Shown: one piece after another, positions 5,446 to 12,438 of the stretch | Position numbering within the stretch: position 1 is the first letter of the stretch | How the letters are laid out: every line of letters begins with the position of its first letter | Source of the DNA: an uncultured Muribaculaceae bacterium | Lineage (GTDB): Bacteria; Bacteroidota; Bacteroidia; Bacteroidales; Muribaculaceae | Direction: 5' to 3' | Assembly: GCA_910577355.1 (NCBI GenBank) | Contig: CAJTMY010000043.1 | Coordinates: forward strand, 1 to 17,540 | Length of the DNA stretch: 17,540 bases | Translations under genes and position numbers: made by a program | Notes under the pieces: generated by a model | Databases searched by the model: none | What the model was told of the DNA's origin: nothing | The model's input: the letters and a program-made list of their open reading frames with translations, nothing else

Positions 5446-8193
5446 ATGAAAAAAACACTTATAGGCGGCATGATGCTTCTTGCCGCGGCAAGCCAGTCGA
5501 TATTTGCCGTGCCGGCGCGTCCGGGCGTCATCAAGACCCTTACCCAGCCCGACGGCTCCACTCTTGAAGTCACGGTAGTGGGCGATGAATTCCGCCATTG
5601 TTACCTCACTTCCGACCGTATTCCGCTTATGCGCGACGCTGAAGGCCGCTATTGCTATGCGACGGTCGATGTCGCCGGTCGTGCCGTGGCATCGCGGTTT
5701 CAGGCACGCGACGCAGCCATGCGTACCGTTGCCGAGAAGGCATTCATATCCACCCTCGACACACAGTTTATAGGCACGAAGATCTTCGAGCGCACATCCA
5801 CGATGCGGAAAGCCTCGACGAATATCTCGGCCGGCATAGGACTCGACCCCGGTGACACCTGTTTTCCGCACGAGGGCGATGTGCATGCTCTTGTGCTTCT
5901 CGTCGAGTATTCCGACGTTAAATTCAAAGTGCCTTCCCCTTCCGATTACTACGAGAGATTCCTTAACGAGGAGGGTTTCACCGACGACAAGGCCACAGGC
6001 TCGTGCCGCGACTATTTCATGTCTGTGTCGAACGGCCGGTTCCGTCCCACATTCGATGTGGTAGGCCCGATCACTCTCAGCCGGTCTATGTCGTACTATG
6101 GAGGCAACGACATCTGGGGTAACGACCAGCGCCCCGAGCAGATGGTGATAGATGCCTGCAAGCTTATCGACGATGACATTGACTTCAACGATTACGACAT
6201 CGACGGCGACGGCGAGGTCGACAATATCTATATCATCTATGCCGGCAAGGGCGAGGCGTCATACGGCTCCGAGAGCAGTGTGTGGCCGCACCGGTGGACA
6301 CTTGATGCCGCTGGCGCGAGCCTACGTCTCGACGGCGTGAAGATCAACAACTACGGCTGTTGCAACGAGTGGGACGATATCCGCCCGTCGGGTATAGGCA
6401 CATTCTGCCATGAGTTCGGCCATGTGATGGGACTCCCCGACCTGTACAGCACCGACTATGGAGGCGCCGAGCGCGCTACTCCCGACAGCTACGATGTTAT
6501 GGATCGCGGCTCATATAACAATGACGGCCGCACACCGCCCGCATACTCCGCATTCGAGCGCAACGCGATGGGATGGATAGATCTGCAGGTGATCGACGGC
6601 CCCGACGCCATCACACTCGACAACATCGCCGACAGCAATACCGCCTGCATTATCCCAACCGGCGACAAGAATGAGTTTTTCCTGCTCGAGAACAGGCAGC
6701 TTACCGGATGGGATACATATATCCCGGGTCACGGCATGCTGATATGGCATATCCACTTTGACCTCGGAGTGTGGAAAGACAACTCCGTAAACAACGACGT
6801 GAACCATCAATATGTCGACATTGTGGAGGCCGGCGGTCGTGCCAACAGTTCCAATGCCGCCGTTCTTAAGTCATATCCTTTCCCGGGCACGTCGCGCAAC
6901 ACCGAGTTCACCGACGATTCCGACCCGGCCATGGTTACGTGGGACGAGAAGACTCTCGGTCTGCCGATTACTGAAATCGAGGAGAATAACGGATTGATAT
7001 CCTTCAATGTCGCCGGCGGATATGTGGATCTGGCCACTCCGCAGCCCGTAGCCGCATCGGTCAATCCCGGCGGATTCACCCTTTCCTGGGATGCCGTGGC
7101 AAAGGCCCTTTCATATACCGTGAATATATACACCAAGGATGAGGCAGGCAATGCAGTGCCCACTCGTTTTACCGATTTTGTAACCGAGTCAACCTCTCTT
7201 ACAATAGATCGTCTCGCCCCGGAAACCCGTTATTATGCCACTGTAGTGGCCCGTCGCGGAGCTTTCAGTTCCGACATATCCGACGAGATCGAGGTGCTCA
7301 CCGCCGATGCCGACTTCACTTTTGCCGTGCCGGTGGCACGTGCGGCCGCATCGGTAAGTGCCGACGGCTTTACTGCGGTGTGGGATCCGGTCGACGGAGC
7401 TTCAGGTTATCTGCTCACAGTAGAGGCTATGCGCACTATCGCGCCCGAAGACAATATGGCCGACTTCGGCTCATCGTCCTCCAAGGCCCTGATACCGGAA
7501 GGTTGGGAATCCTCGTCCACAAAGACCTATGCCTCGCCCGGATATTTCGGCAAGTCGGCTCCTTCTCTCAGGTTTGACACACATGGCTACTATCTTGCCA
7601 CTCCCGTATTCGAGCATGATATCACCGCCTATGAATTCTGGGCAAGAGCTACCGGTATGACCACCGAAAACTACATTGAGATCGAAGCCCGTACCGGCGA
7701 CGATGCTAAATGGATACTCATAGGGCAGGTTCACGTTCTCAACTCTGCTACCGGCGAGACGGTGCGCTCCGCCGCGCTGCCCGAAGGAATGCGTCAGCTT
7801 CGCCTCACATATTGCAAGAATGTCAACGGCAATATGGCCGTCGATGACATATGCGTCACAACCGGCGGCAACAAATTGTTCGTGCTCGACGGCTATGCCC
7901 CCAAAGAGCTGGGCAATGTCACATCGCACGGTATCAGCGGCCTCGACCCGTCTGTTAAGGAATACAGCTATACCGTGCAGGCAGTGGCCGCCGACGGCCG
8001 TAAATCGCTCGTGTCGGATCCGGTGAGGGTGGACACCTCCGGCCAGATGGGTGTGACCGATGTTGTCGGCACTCCTGCCGAAGGCGACGTAGAGCTTTAC
8101 AACATGCAGGGAATGCGCGTCTCCGGCATCCCGTCTGCGGGAGTATACATCCGCCGTTGCGGTTCGCATGTCGAGAAGGTATACATACATTGA
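5446..8193 (+). CDS. Secreted M6 family metalloprotease with FN3 domains and C-terminal sorting tail
   Basis: A 915-residue secreted protease related to immune inhibitor A-type M6 peptidases. Order: Sec signal peptide (1-21, cut after IFA); propeptide (about 25-100, with QPDGSTLEVTVVGDEFRH); M6 catalytic domain (about 140-525). Zinc site: HEFGHVMGLPD with His322, Glu323 and His326, and a Met-turn region YDVMDRGS around Met352. An EF-hand-like DIDGDGEVD at 251-259 may bind calcium. An FN3 domain spans about 532-625. A second FN3 starts at about 626, is interrupted at about 663-807 by a jelly-roll-like module, and resumes to about 866. The last 36 residues (LYNMQGMRV then GVYIRR and VEKVYIH) resemble a type A Por/T9SS sorting signal, pointing to export across the outer membrane. 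It is a single-gene unit with its own promoter and terminator. The cleaved substrate is unknown. Confidence 0.92.
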   Translation: MKKTLIGGMMLLAAASQSIFAVPARPGVIKTLTQPDGSTLEVTVVGDEFRHCYLTSDRIPLMRDAEGRYCYATVDVAGRAVASRFQARDAAMRTVAEKAFISTLDTQFIGTKIFERTSTMRKASTNISAGIGLDPGDTCFPHEGDVHALVLLVEYSDVKFKVPSPSDYYERFLNEEGFTDDKATGSCRDYFMSVSNGRFRPTFDVVGPITLSRSMSYYGGNDIWGNDQRPEQMVIDACKLIDDDIDFNDYDIDGDGEVDNIYIIYAGKGEASYGSESSVWPHRWTLDAAGASLRLDGVKINNYGCCNEWDDIRPSGIGTFCHEFGHVMGLPDLYSTDYGGAERATPDSYDVMDRGSYNNDGRTPPAYSAFERNAMGWIDLQVIDGPDAITLDNIADSNTACIIPTGDKNEFFLLENRQLTGWDTYIPGHGMLIWHIHFDLGVWKDNSVNNDVNHQYVDIVEAGGRANSSNAAVLKSYPFPGTSRNTEFTDDSDPAMVTWDEKTLGLPITEIEENNGLISFNVAGGYVDLATPQPVAASVNPGGFTLSWDAVAKALSYTVNIYTKDEAGNAVPTRFTDFVTESTSLTIDRLAPETRYYATVVARRGAFSSDISDEIEVLTADADFTFAVPVARAAASVSADGFTAVWDPVDGASGYLLTVEAMRTIAPEDNMADFGSSSSKALIPEGWESSSTKTYASPGYFGKSAPSLRFDTHGYYLATPVFEHDITAYEFWARATGMTTENYIEIEARTGDDAKWILIGQVHVLNSATGETVRSAALPEGMRQLRLTYCKNVNGNMAVDDICVTTGGNKLFVLDGYAPKELGNVTSHGISGLDPSVKEYSYTVQAVAADGRKSLVSDPVRVDTSGQMGVTDVVGTPAEGDVELYNMQGMRVSGIPSAGVYIRRCGSHVEKVYIH

Positions 8194-8209
8194 AACATAA
8201 TTATTCTTA

Positions 8210-8243
8210 AAAAGACGGGGTCGGTATGCCGATCCCGTCTTTT
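8210..8243 (+). terminator. Rho-independent terminator after the M6 protease gene
   Basis: A 15-bp stem with one G-T pair (AAAGACGGGGTCGG side 8210-8224, CCGATCCCGTCTTTT side 8229-8243) around the loop TATG. It lies 16 nt past the stop, and its 3' arm ends in four T. Confidence 0.88.
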
Positions 8244-8256
8244 CTGCAATCGCCTG

Positions 8257-8288
8257 TTTGCCCGTTAGAGCTATTTTTTATAATTTTG
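8257..8288 (+). promoter_or_regulatory. Promoter of the thioredoxin-fold protein gene
   Basis: TTTG at 8257-8260, 20-nt spacer, TAATTTTG at 8281-8288. This is a full consensus match; the predicted leader to the ATG at 8305 is only about 10 nt. Confidence 0.82.
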
Positions 8289-8304
8289 TGCAAAATATAG
8301 TGTT

Positions 8305-9306
8305 ATGAAAAAAATATTATCAGCTGCGGCGCTTGTTCTCGTCGCTTTCGCCGCGAATGCGGCCGATCCATATAAAGTGACTCTCCCCACCACCGCCGAC
8401 GACGAGGGAGCCATGGCATACCTCATCAATTACGACAGCGGCGAGAAGATCGACTCGGTTCTTGTCGCCGACGGCGAGGCCAAATTCAAAGGCTCGCTCG
8501 ACGAACCCTTCTTTGCCCTCATCAAGATTGACGACAACCTCCGCGGACGGATGATACTCGAGTCGGGTACCATCGTGCTCGACCCTCAGCGTCGCATAGC
8601 TTTCGGATCGCCGCTCAACGATGCCATGAACGAAATAAACGACTCGGCAGCTGTCATTGCCGCCGACTATGAAAAAGCGTCCACCGGCGAGGAAAAGCAG
8701 GCCGTCATCGACCGCTACAACGCATTCATGCAGCAGAAGATGAAGCAGAATCTCGACAATCCCATCGGTTATGTGATATTTATGGATCAGGCTTATGGTA
8801 TGTCTGCTGCCGAGATCCAGTCATATATCGACATGGTGCCTTCGCTCAAGAAATATGAGTTCGTCGACAAGATGCTTAAAGTTGCCACGACCAAAGAAGC
8901 CACCTCGGTAGGCAAGCAGTATCTCGACTTTGAAGTCAACGGCAGCAAGCTGAGCGACTATGTGGGCAACGGCAAATATCTGCTCGTCGATTTCTGGGCC
9001 AGCTGGTGCGGGCCGTGCCGCCGCCAGATGCCGGTTATCAAAGGTCTGTACGACAAATATAAGAACAGTGGACTCGAAGTGCTCGGTGTGGCCGTGTGGG
9101 ATAAGACCGACGATACAAAGCGTGCCATTGAGGAAGAAGGAATCACATGGCCGTGTATCATCGATGCCGGCACGGTGCCTACCGATCTTTACGGCATTTC
9201 CGGCATCCCGTGCATCATGCTCATAGGCCCCGACGGCATAATTCTGTCACGCGACAAGCAGGGCGACGAGCTCGTCGCCGATGTCGAAAAGTACCTTGCA
9301 AAGTGA
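8305..9306 (+). CDS. Periplasmic TlpA-like thiol:disulfide protein with DUF4369-type N-terminus
   Basis: A 333-residue exported protein. A Sec signal peptide (1-20, cut after ANA, no lipobox) is followed by a DUF4369-like beta domain (about 22-105, typical of Bacteroidota thioredoxin proteins), a helical linker (105-200), and a TlpA/AhpC-TSA thioredoxin domain (about 205-331). The active site is WASWCGPCRRQMP with Cys235 and Cys238, and the cis-Pro loop is GIPC (Pro302). Such proteins reduce or exchange disulfides in periplasmic proteins, often for cytochrome maturation or oxidative stress; the partner is not shown by context. Two extra cysteines, Cys284 (WPC) and Cys303 right after the cis-Pro, are near the active site and may tune redox behaviour (inference). 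The gene has its own promoter. Confidence 0.92.
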   Translation: MKKILSAAALVLVAFAANAADPYKVTLPTTADDEGAMAYLINYDSGEKIDSVLVADGEAKFKGSLDEPFFALIKIDDNLRGRMILESGTIVLDPQRRIAFGSPLNDAMNEINDSAAVIAADYEKASTGEEKQAVIDRYNAFMQQKMKQNLDNPIGYVIFMDQAYGMSAAEIQSYIDMVPSLKKYEFVDKMLKVATTKEATSVGKQYLDFEVNGSKLSDYVGNGKYLLVDFWASWCGPCRRQMPVIKGLYDKYKNSGLEVLGVAVWDKTDDTKRAIEEEGITWPCIIDAGTVPTDLYGISGIPCIMLIGPDGIILSRDKQGDELVADVEKYLAK

Positions 9307-9358
9307 TTTTCGACTGCTCCCGCCTTTGTTAAAAACCTATAAATTTAGTTGATTTTAA

Positions 9359-9374
9359 GGCGCGTTTGCGCGCC
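9359..9374. repeat. GC-rich perfect hairpin upstream of the envelope operon
   Basis: GGCGCG (9359-9364), loop TTTG, CGCGCC (9369-9374): a perfect 6-bp G/C stem in an otherwise A/T-rich gap. There is no T-run after it, so it is not a standard terminator for the upstream gene, although it may act as one. It sits 17 nt ahead of the -7 box at 9392, and the TTTG in its loop is a possible though widely spaced (23 nt) -33 box. Confidence 0.55.
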
Positions 9375-9391
9375 GTGTTTGCAGGAAATTA

Positions 9392-9399
9392 TAACTTTG
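9392..9399 (+). promoter_or_regulatory. -7 promoter box of the envelope operon
   Basis: TAACTTTG matches TAnnTTTG and lies 18 nt before the ATG at 9418. Candidate -33 TTTG sequences are at 9365-9368 (23-nt spacing, long) or 9378-9381 (10 nt, too short). It probably drives all six genes to the terminator at 16224-16264. Confidence 0.6.
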
Positions 9400-9417
9400 C
9401 AGACTGAAACAGATTCT

Positions 9418-10896
9418 ATGCTTATGTCTCTACGCAAAATCACCTTTGCGACAGTGCTTTGCTTGGCTTCGGCCGGGTTTATTGCCTGCAATTCACATAC
9501 CGCCGGCGAGCTTGAGGAGGAAATAGCCTCTAATGCCGCAGTGCGCACATTCTCTCTATCGGCCAATACAAAACTTATGTATGGCCTTGATTCTGTATAC
9601 TTTTCGATAGATCTTATAAAGGGTATTATTTTCAATGCCGATTCATTACCCTTTGAGACAAAAATCACCAAACTTGTGCCTGTGGTGACGACCCCCGACG
9701 GCGCTTCTGTCATAGAATTCAACGTGAAGCAATCCAACGGTACGGATACGGTGTACAACTATCTCACCAATTCTACCGATTCTATCGACTTTACCAATCC
9801 GGTGAGACTGCGCGTGGTATCGAAAGACGGACGCAACGAACGCAATTATACCGTCACGGTGAATGTGCACAAAGTCAAATCCGACTCGCTGATGTGGGGC
9901 GACAACAGCCGCACACTCCTGCCTACGTCGCTGTCGGCTCCCGACAGGCAGCGCACCGTACGCTCTGGCGACACATTCTATTGTCTCACCGCCTCGGGCT
10001 CGCAGTATTGCATGGCCTCGCACAGCGGTAATTTCGCCGGTCTCAATGGTGCTGTGATGAACCTCGCCGACTGGGAAAGCAAATCTGTCATATTTCCGTT
10101 CATGCCTGTTGTCGAGTCGCTTGCCGCGACAGACGATGCCATATATATCCTTGATACAGCCGGACATCTATATCGTTCGGCCGACGGAGGTGTGTCATGG
10201 CAGAATACAGGCCTCGTATGGAAACACATATACGGCGGATATGCCGACAAGGTGCTCGGAGCCGCAAATAGCGACGGCCGATGGACGATACAGACTTATC
10301 CTGACGGCTCACAGCAGTCCATGCCCGAAAGTATGCCTGTAAGCGGCACTTCTATTCCGGTATATTACGAGTTTCCGATGGCTGCCGACCCGCAGATGCT
10401 TATCGTGGGCGGACGGATCGCCGACGGCTCGCTCACGTCGGCTACATGGGGCTATGACGGCGCTTCATGGATGAAAATTTCAAAGCGCGACCTCCCGGTA
10501 GCTCTCGCCGATGTTTCCGTGGTCCCCTACTTCACAGTTTCCGGCAAGACCTGGGCGCCGGTGAGCCGGGCCACTTTGGTGGCAATGGGTGGCGTTGACA
10601 GCAAAGGCAACCGCACCGACAGCGTTTATATATCAGATGACTACGGATTCAACTGGCGTAAGGCCAAGGACAATATGAAACTGCCGGGATATCTTGGCAA
10701 ATTCTCCGGTGCCCAGGCCTATGTCATGTCATCCACATATTATGTGGCCGATATCGCACCTAAGATAGCGCGCCCGTCCGAGTCGTGGGAATGCCCGTTT
10801 ATATACCTCTTCGGCGGCATCGATGAGCAAGGCGTCATGCGCAACGTTGTGTGGCGTGGCGTTATAAACAGCATGACATTCCGTCCTATCGAGTGA
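9418..10896 (+). CDS. DUF6242-like lipoprotein with beta-propeller-type repeats
   Basis: A 492-residue protein from ATG 9418 (ATG 9424 gives 490). Upstream in-frame codons fall before the promoter, so longer starts are unlikely. Residues 5-24 form a lipoprotein signal with Cys24 in GFIAC. Residues 44-150 match my recollection of the Bacteroidales DUF6242 N-terminal domain: FSLSANTKLMYGLDSVYFSID and IFNADSLPFETKI. The rest looks like a BNR/Kelch-type propeller, with Asp-box-like SADGGVSW (254-261) and SDDYGFNW (406-413) and repeated 'GG-D' turns. It probably sits on the periplasmic or outer face of the outer membrane. Its place directly ahead of an outer-membrane protein, UppS and BamA suggests an envelope-assembly role, but no function is established. 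Confidence 0.85.
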   Translation: MLMSLRKITFATVLCLASAGFIACNSHTAGELEEEIASNAAVRTFSLSANTKLMYGLDSVYFSIDLIKGIIFNADSLPFETKITKLVPVVTTPDGASVIEFNVKQSNGTDTVYNYLTNSTDSIDFTNPVRLRVVSKDGRNERNYTVTVNVHKVKSDSLMWGDNSRTLLPTSLSAPDRQRTVRSGDTFYCLTASGSQYCMASHSGNFAGLNGAVMNLADWESKSVIFPFMPVVESLAATDDAIYILDTAGHLYRSADGGVSWQNTGLVWKHIYGGYADKVLGAANSDGRWTIQTYPDGSQQSMPESMPVSGTSIPVYYEFPMAADPQMLIVGGRIADGSLTSATWGYDGASWMKISKRDLPVALADVSVVPYFTVSGKTWAPVSRATLVAMGGVDSKGNRTDSVYISDDYGFNWRKAKDNMKLPGYLGKFSGAQAYVMSSTYYVADIAPKIARPSESWECPFIYLFGGIDEQGVMRNVVWRGVINSMTFRPIE

Positions 10897-10901
10897 TAAT
10901 G

Positions 10902-11600
10902 ATGAAAGCTGTTGTCCGCTACATCGTCATGGCTGCTGTAATCGCGGCAGGCTGCGTGCGACTTGTCGCGCAGGATGCCGTCGCACCCTACAAGTTCGAT
11001 CTGGGTGCCGGTCTGGGCATGAGCGGATATATCGGCGATGTAAATTCTTCCAATCCATTCCGTCATCCCGGTTTCACGGCCGATCTACGTTTCGGGTACC
11101 TGATCGATACGCGGTGGGCTGTGCGGGCATCGTTGGGCACAATGGGTCTTAGCGGTTCCACCGAGGATATGGCCAATGTGCTCCCTGCTGGTGAAGAGCA
11201 TCGATCCTTCACCTCGCAGGTATACGACCTGAGCGTGCGCGGAGAGTTCAACTTCTTCCCATATGGTATCGGCGAGACATATAAACGTCTGCGCCGGTGG
11301 ACTCCATACCTTGCGCTCGGTGTCGGAGCCTCAATGGCATCGTCCTCGGGCAATACCGCCGCCGGTTTCTCTATTCCGATGGCCTTCGGATTTAAATTCA
11401 AGCTCAAGGAACGCCTCAACCTGCATGCCGAATTCAGCATGACAAAGGTATTCAACGACAATATTGACGGTAAAGATTTTGCCGATCTCAACCATATCAA
11501 AACCGACTTCTACAAAAGCACCGACTGGTTTTCGCGCCTTACCGTAGGTATCTCATACGAGTTCGGAAAGCGCTGCGAGACCTGCCACTATGTAGATTGA
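10902..11600 (+). CDS. DUF6089-like outer-membrane beta-barrel protein
   Basis: A 232-residue protein if started at ATG 10902; ATG 10899 would add one Met. Either start is within 6 nt of the preceding stop, showing tight coupling. An N-terminal signal (about 1-23) ends near RLVAQ; an AAGC within it could also be read as a weak lipobox. The mature part is made of alternating-polarity strands with Gly/aromatic turns (LGAGLGMSGYIGDVN, LTVGISYEFGKR), typical of small outer-membrane barrels. It ends in a CETC pair near the C-terminus. From memory, Bacteroidota DUF6089 proteins stand immediately before uppS and bamA in many genomes, which supports the family call. It may serve envelope assembly, but this is context inference. 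Confidence 0.85.
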   Translation: MKAVVRYIVMAAVIAAGCVRLVAQDAVAPYKFDLGAGLGMSGYIGDVNSSNPFRHPGFTADLRFGYLIDTRWAVRASLGTMGLSGSTEDMANVLPAGEEHRSFTSQVYDLSVRGEFNFFPYGIGETYKRLRRWTPYLALGVGASMASSSGNTAAGFSIPMAFGFKFKLKERLNLHAEFSMTKVFNDNIDGKDFADLNHIKTDFYKSTDWFSRLTVGISYEFGKRCETCHYVD

Positions 11601-11619
11601 AATATTTACCGCTGTATAT

Positions 11620-12399
11620 ATGACCGCCACGACAACCCGCACCGCACCACAGCCAAGCCTCGACAGCGTTCCCGCCCATGTAGCCGTTATCATGGACGGC
11701 AACGGCCGTTGGGCCACTGCCCGCGGTCTGGAACGGTCGGCCGGACATGCCGAGGGAGTCAAGACCGTGCGCCGTATAACTGAAGCCGCCTCGCAGCTCG
11801 GTATATGCTACCTCACGTTATATACATTCTCTACCGAGAACTGGAACCGCCCGCAGGACGAGGTTGACGCTCTCATGCATCTCATCGTAGTGGCCATCGA
11901 GCGCGAGACTCCCGATCTTATCAAGAATAATGTGCGCCTTCGTATGATCGGAGATATAGGCCGTATGCCTTCCGAAGCCCGCCGGCGCCTCGGACAGTGC
12001 ATAGCCGATACTTCGCACTGCACCGGACTCACACTTGTGCTTGCTCTCAGCTACTCGGCACGGTGGGACATCACGCGGGCCGCCCGCCTTCTTGCCGAAG
12101 ATGCCGCTGCAGGCCGTATCGACCCCTCGGCTATCGACGATGCCGCCGTGGCCGGGCGTCTCTCCACATCATTCATGCCCGATCCCGACCTGCTCATACG
12201 TACGGGCGGCGACCACCGCATCAGCAACTATCTGCTGTGGGAACTCGCATATACCGAGCTGTATATCACACCCGTATATTGGCCCGACTTCTCGCAGGCC
12301 GATTTTGAGGCCGCCATATCCGACTTCCGTACCCGCCAGCGGCGGTTCGGGCTTACGGGCGGCCAGATCGAAGACCTCTCCAAATCCAACCAACAATAA
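11620..12399 (+). CDS. uppS: Undecaprenyl diphosphate synthase (cis-isoprenyl transferase)
   Basis: A 259-residue cytoplasmic/peripheral enzyme that adds isopentenyl diphosphate units to farnesyl diphosphate to make the C55 lipid carrier for peptidoglycan and surface glycans. Landmarks: VIMDGNGRWA with Asp26; SAGHAEGVKTVRR (40-52); TLYTFSTENWNRP (66-78); RTGGDHRISNYLLWELAYTE (194-213) with Arg194, Arg200 and the Mg-binding Glu213, the same numbering as Asp26 and Glu213 in E. coli UppS. The usual RTGGE is RTGGD here, and the common ALNYGGR block reads ALSYSARW, both conservative. Length fits the family. It starts 19 nt after the DUF6089-like gene and ends 39 nt before bamA. No ribosome-binding site is evident. 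The assignment is secure. Confidence 0.97.
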   Translation: MTATTTRTAPQPSLDSVPAHVAVIMDGNGRWATARGLERSAGHAEGVKTVRRITEAASQLGICYLTLYTFSTENWNRPQDEVDALMHLIVVAIERETPDLIKNNVRLRMIGDIGRMPSEARRRLGQCIADTSHCTGLTLVLALSYSARWDITRAARLLAEDAAAGRIDPSAIDDAAVAGRLSTSFMPDPDLLIRTGGDHRISNYLLWELAYTELYITPVYWPDFSQADFEAAISDFRTRQRRFGLTGGQIEDLSKSNQQ

Positions 12400-12438
12400 A
12401 CATCTCCTCGCCACACACTCTCAGTCTTATCACAAGCT

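Noticed and set aside
7471..8190. A 239-residue minus-strand frame inside the M6 protease gene
   Set aside because: His/Ala-rich, no domain; the plus-strand product keeps coherent domains through its sorting tail.
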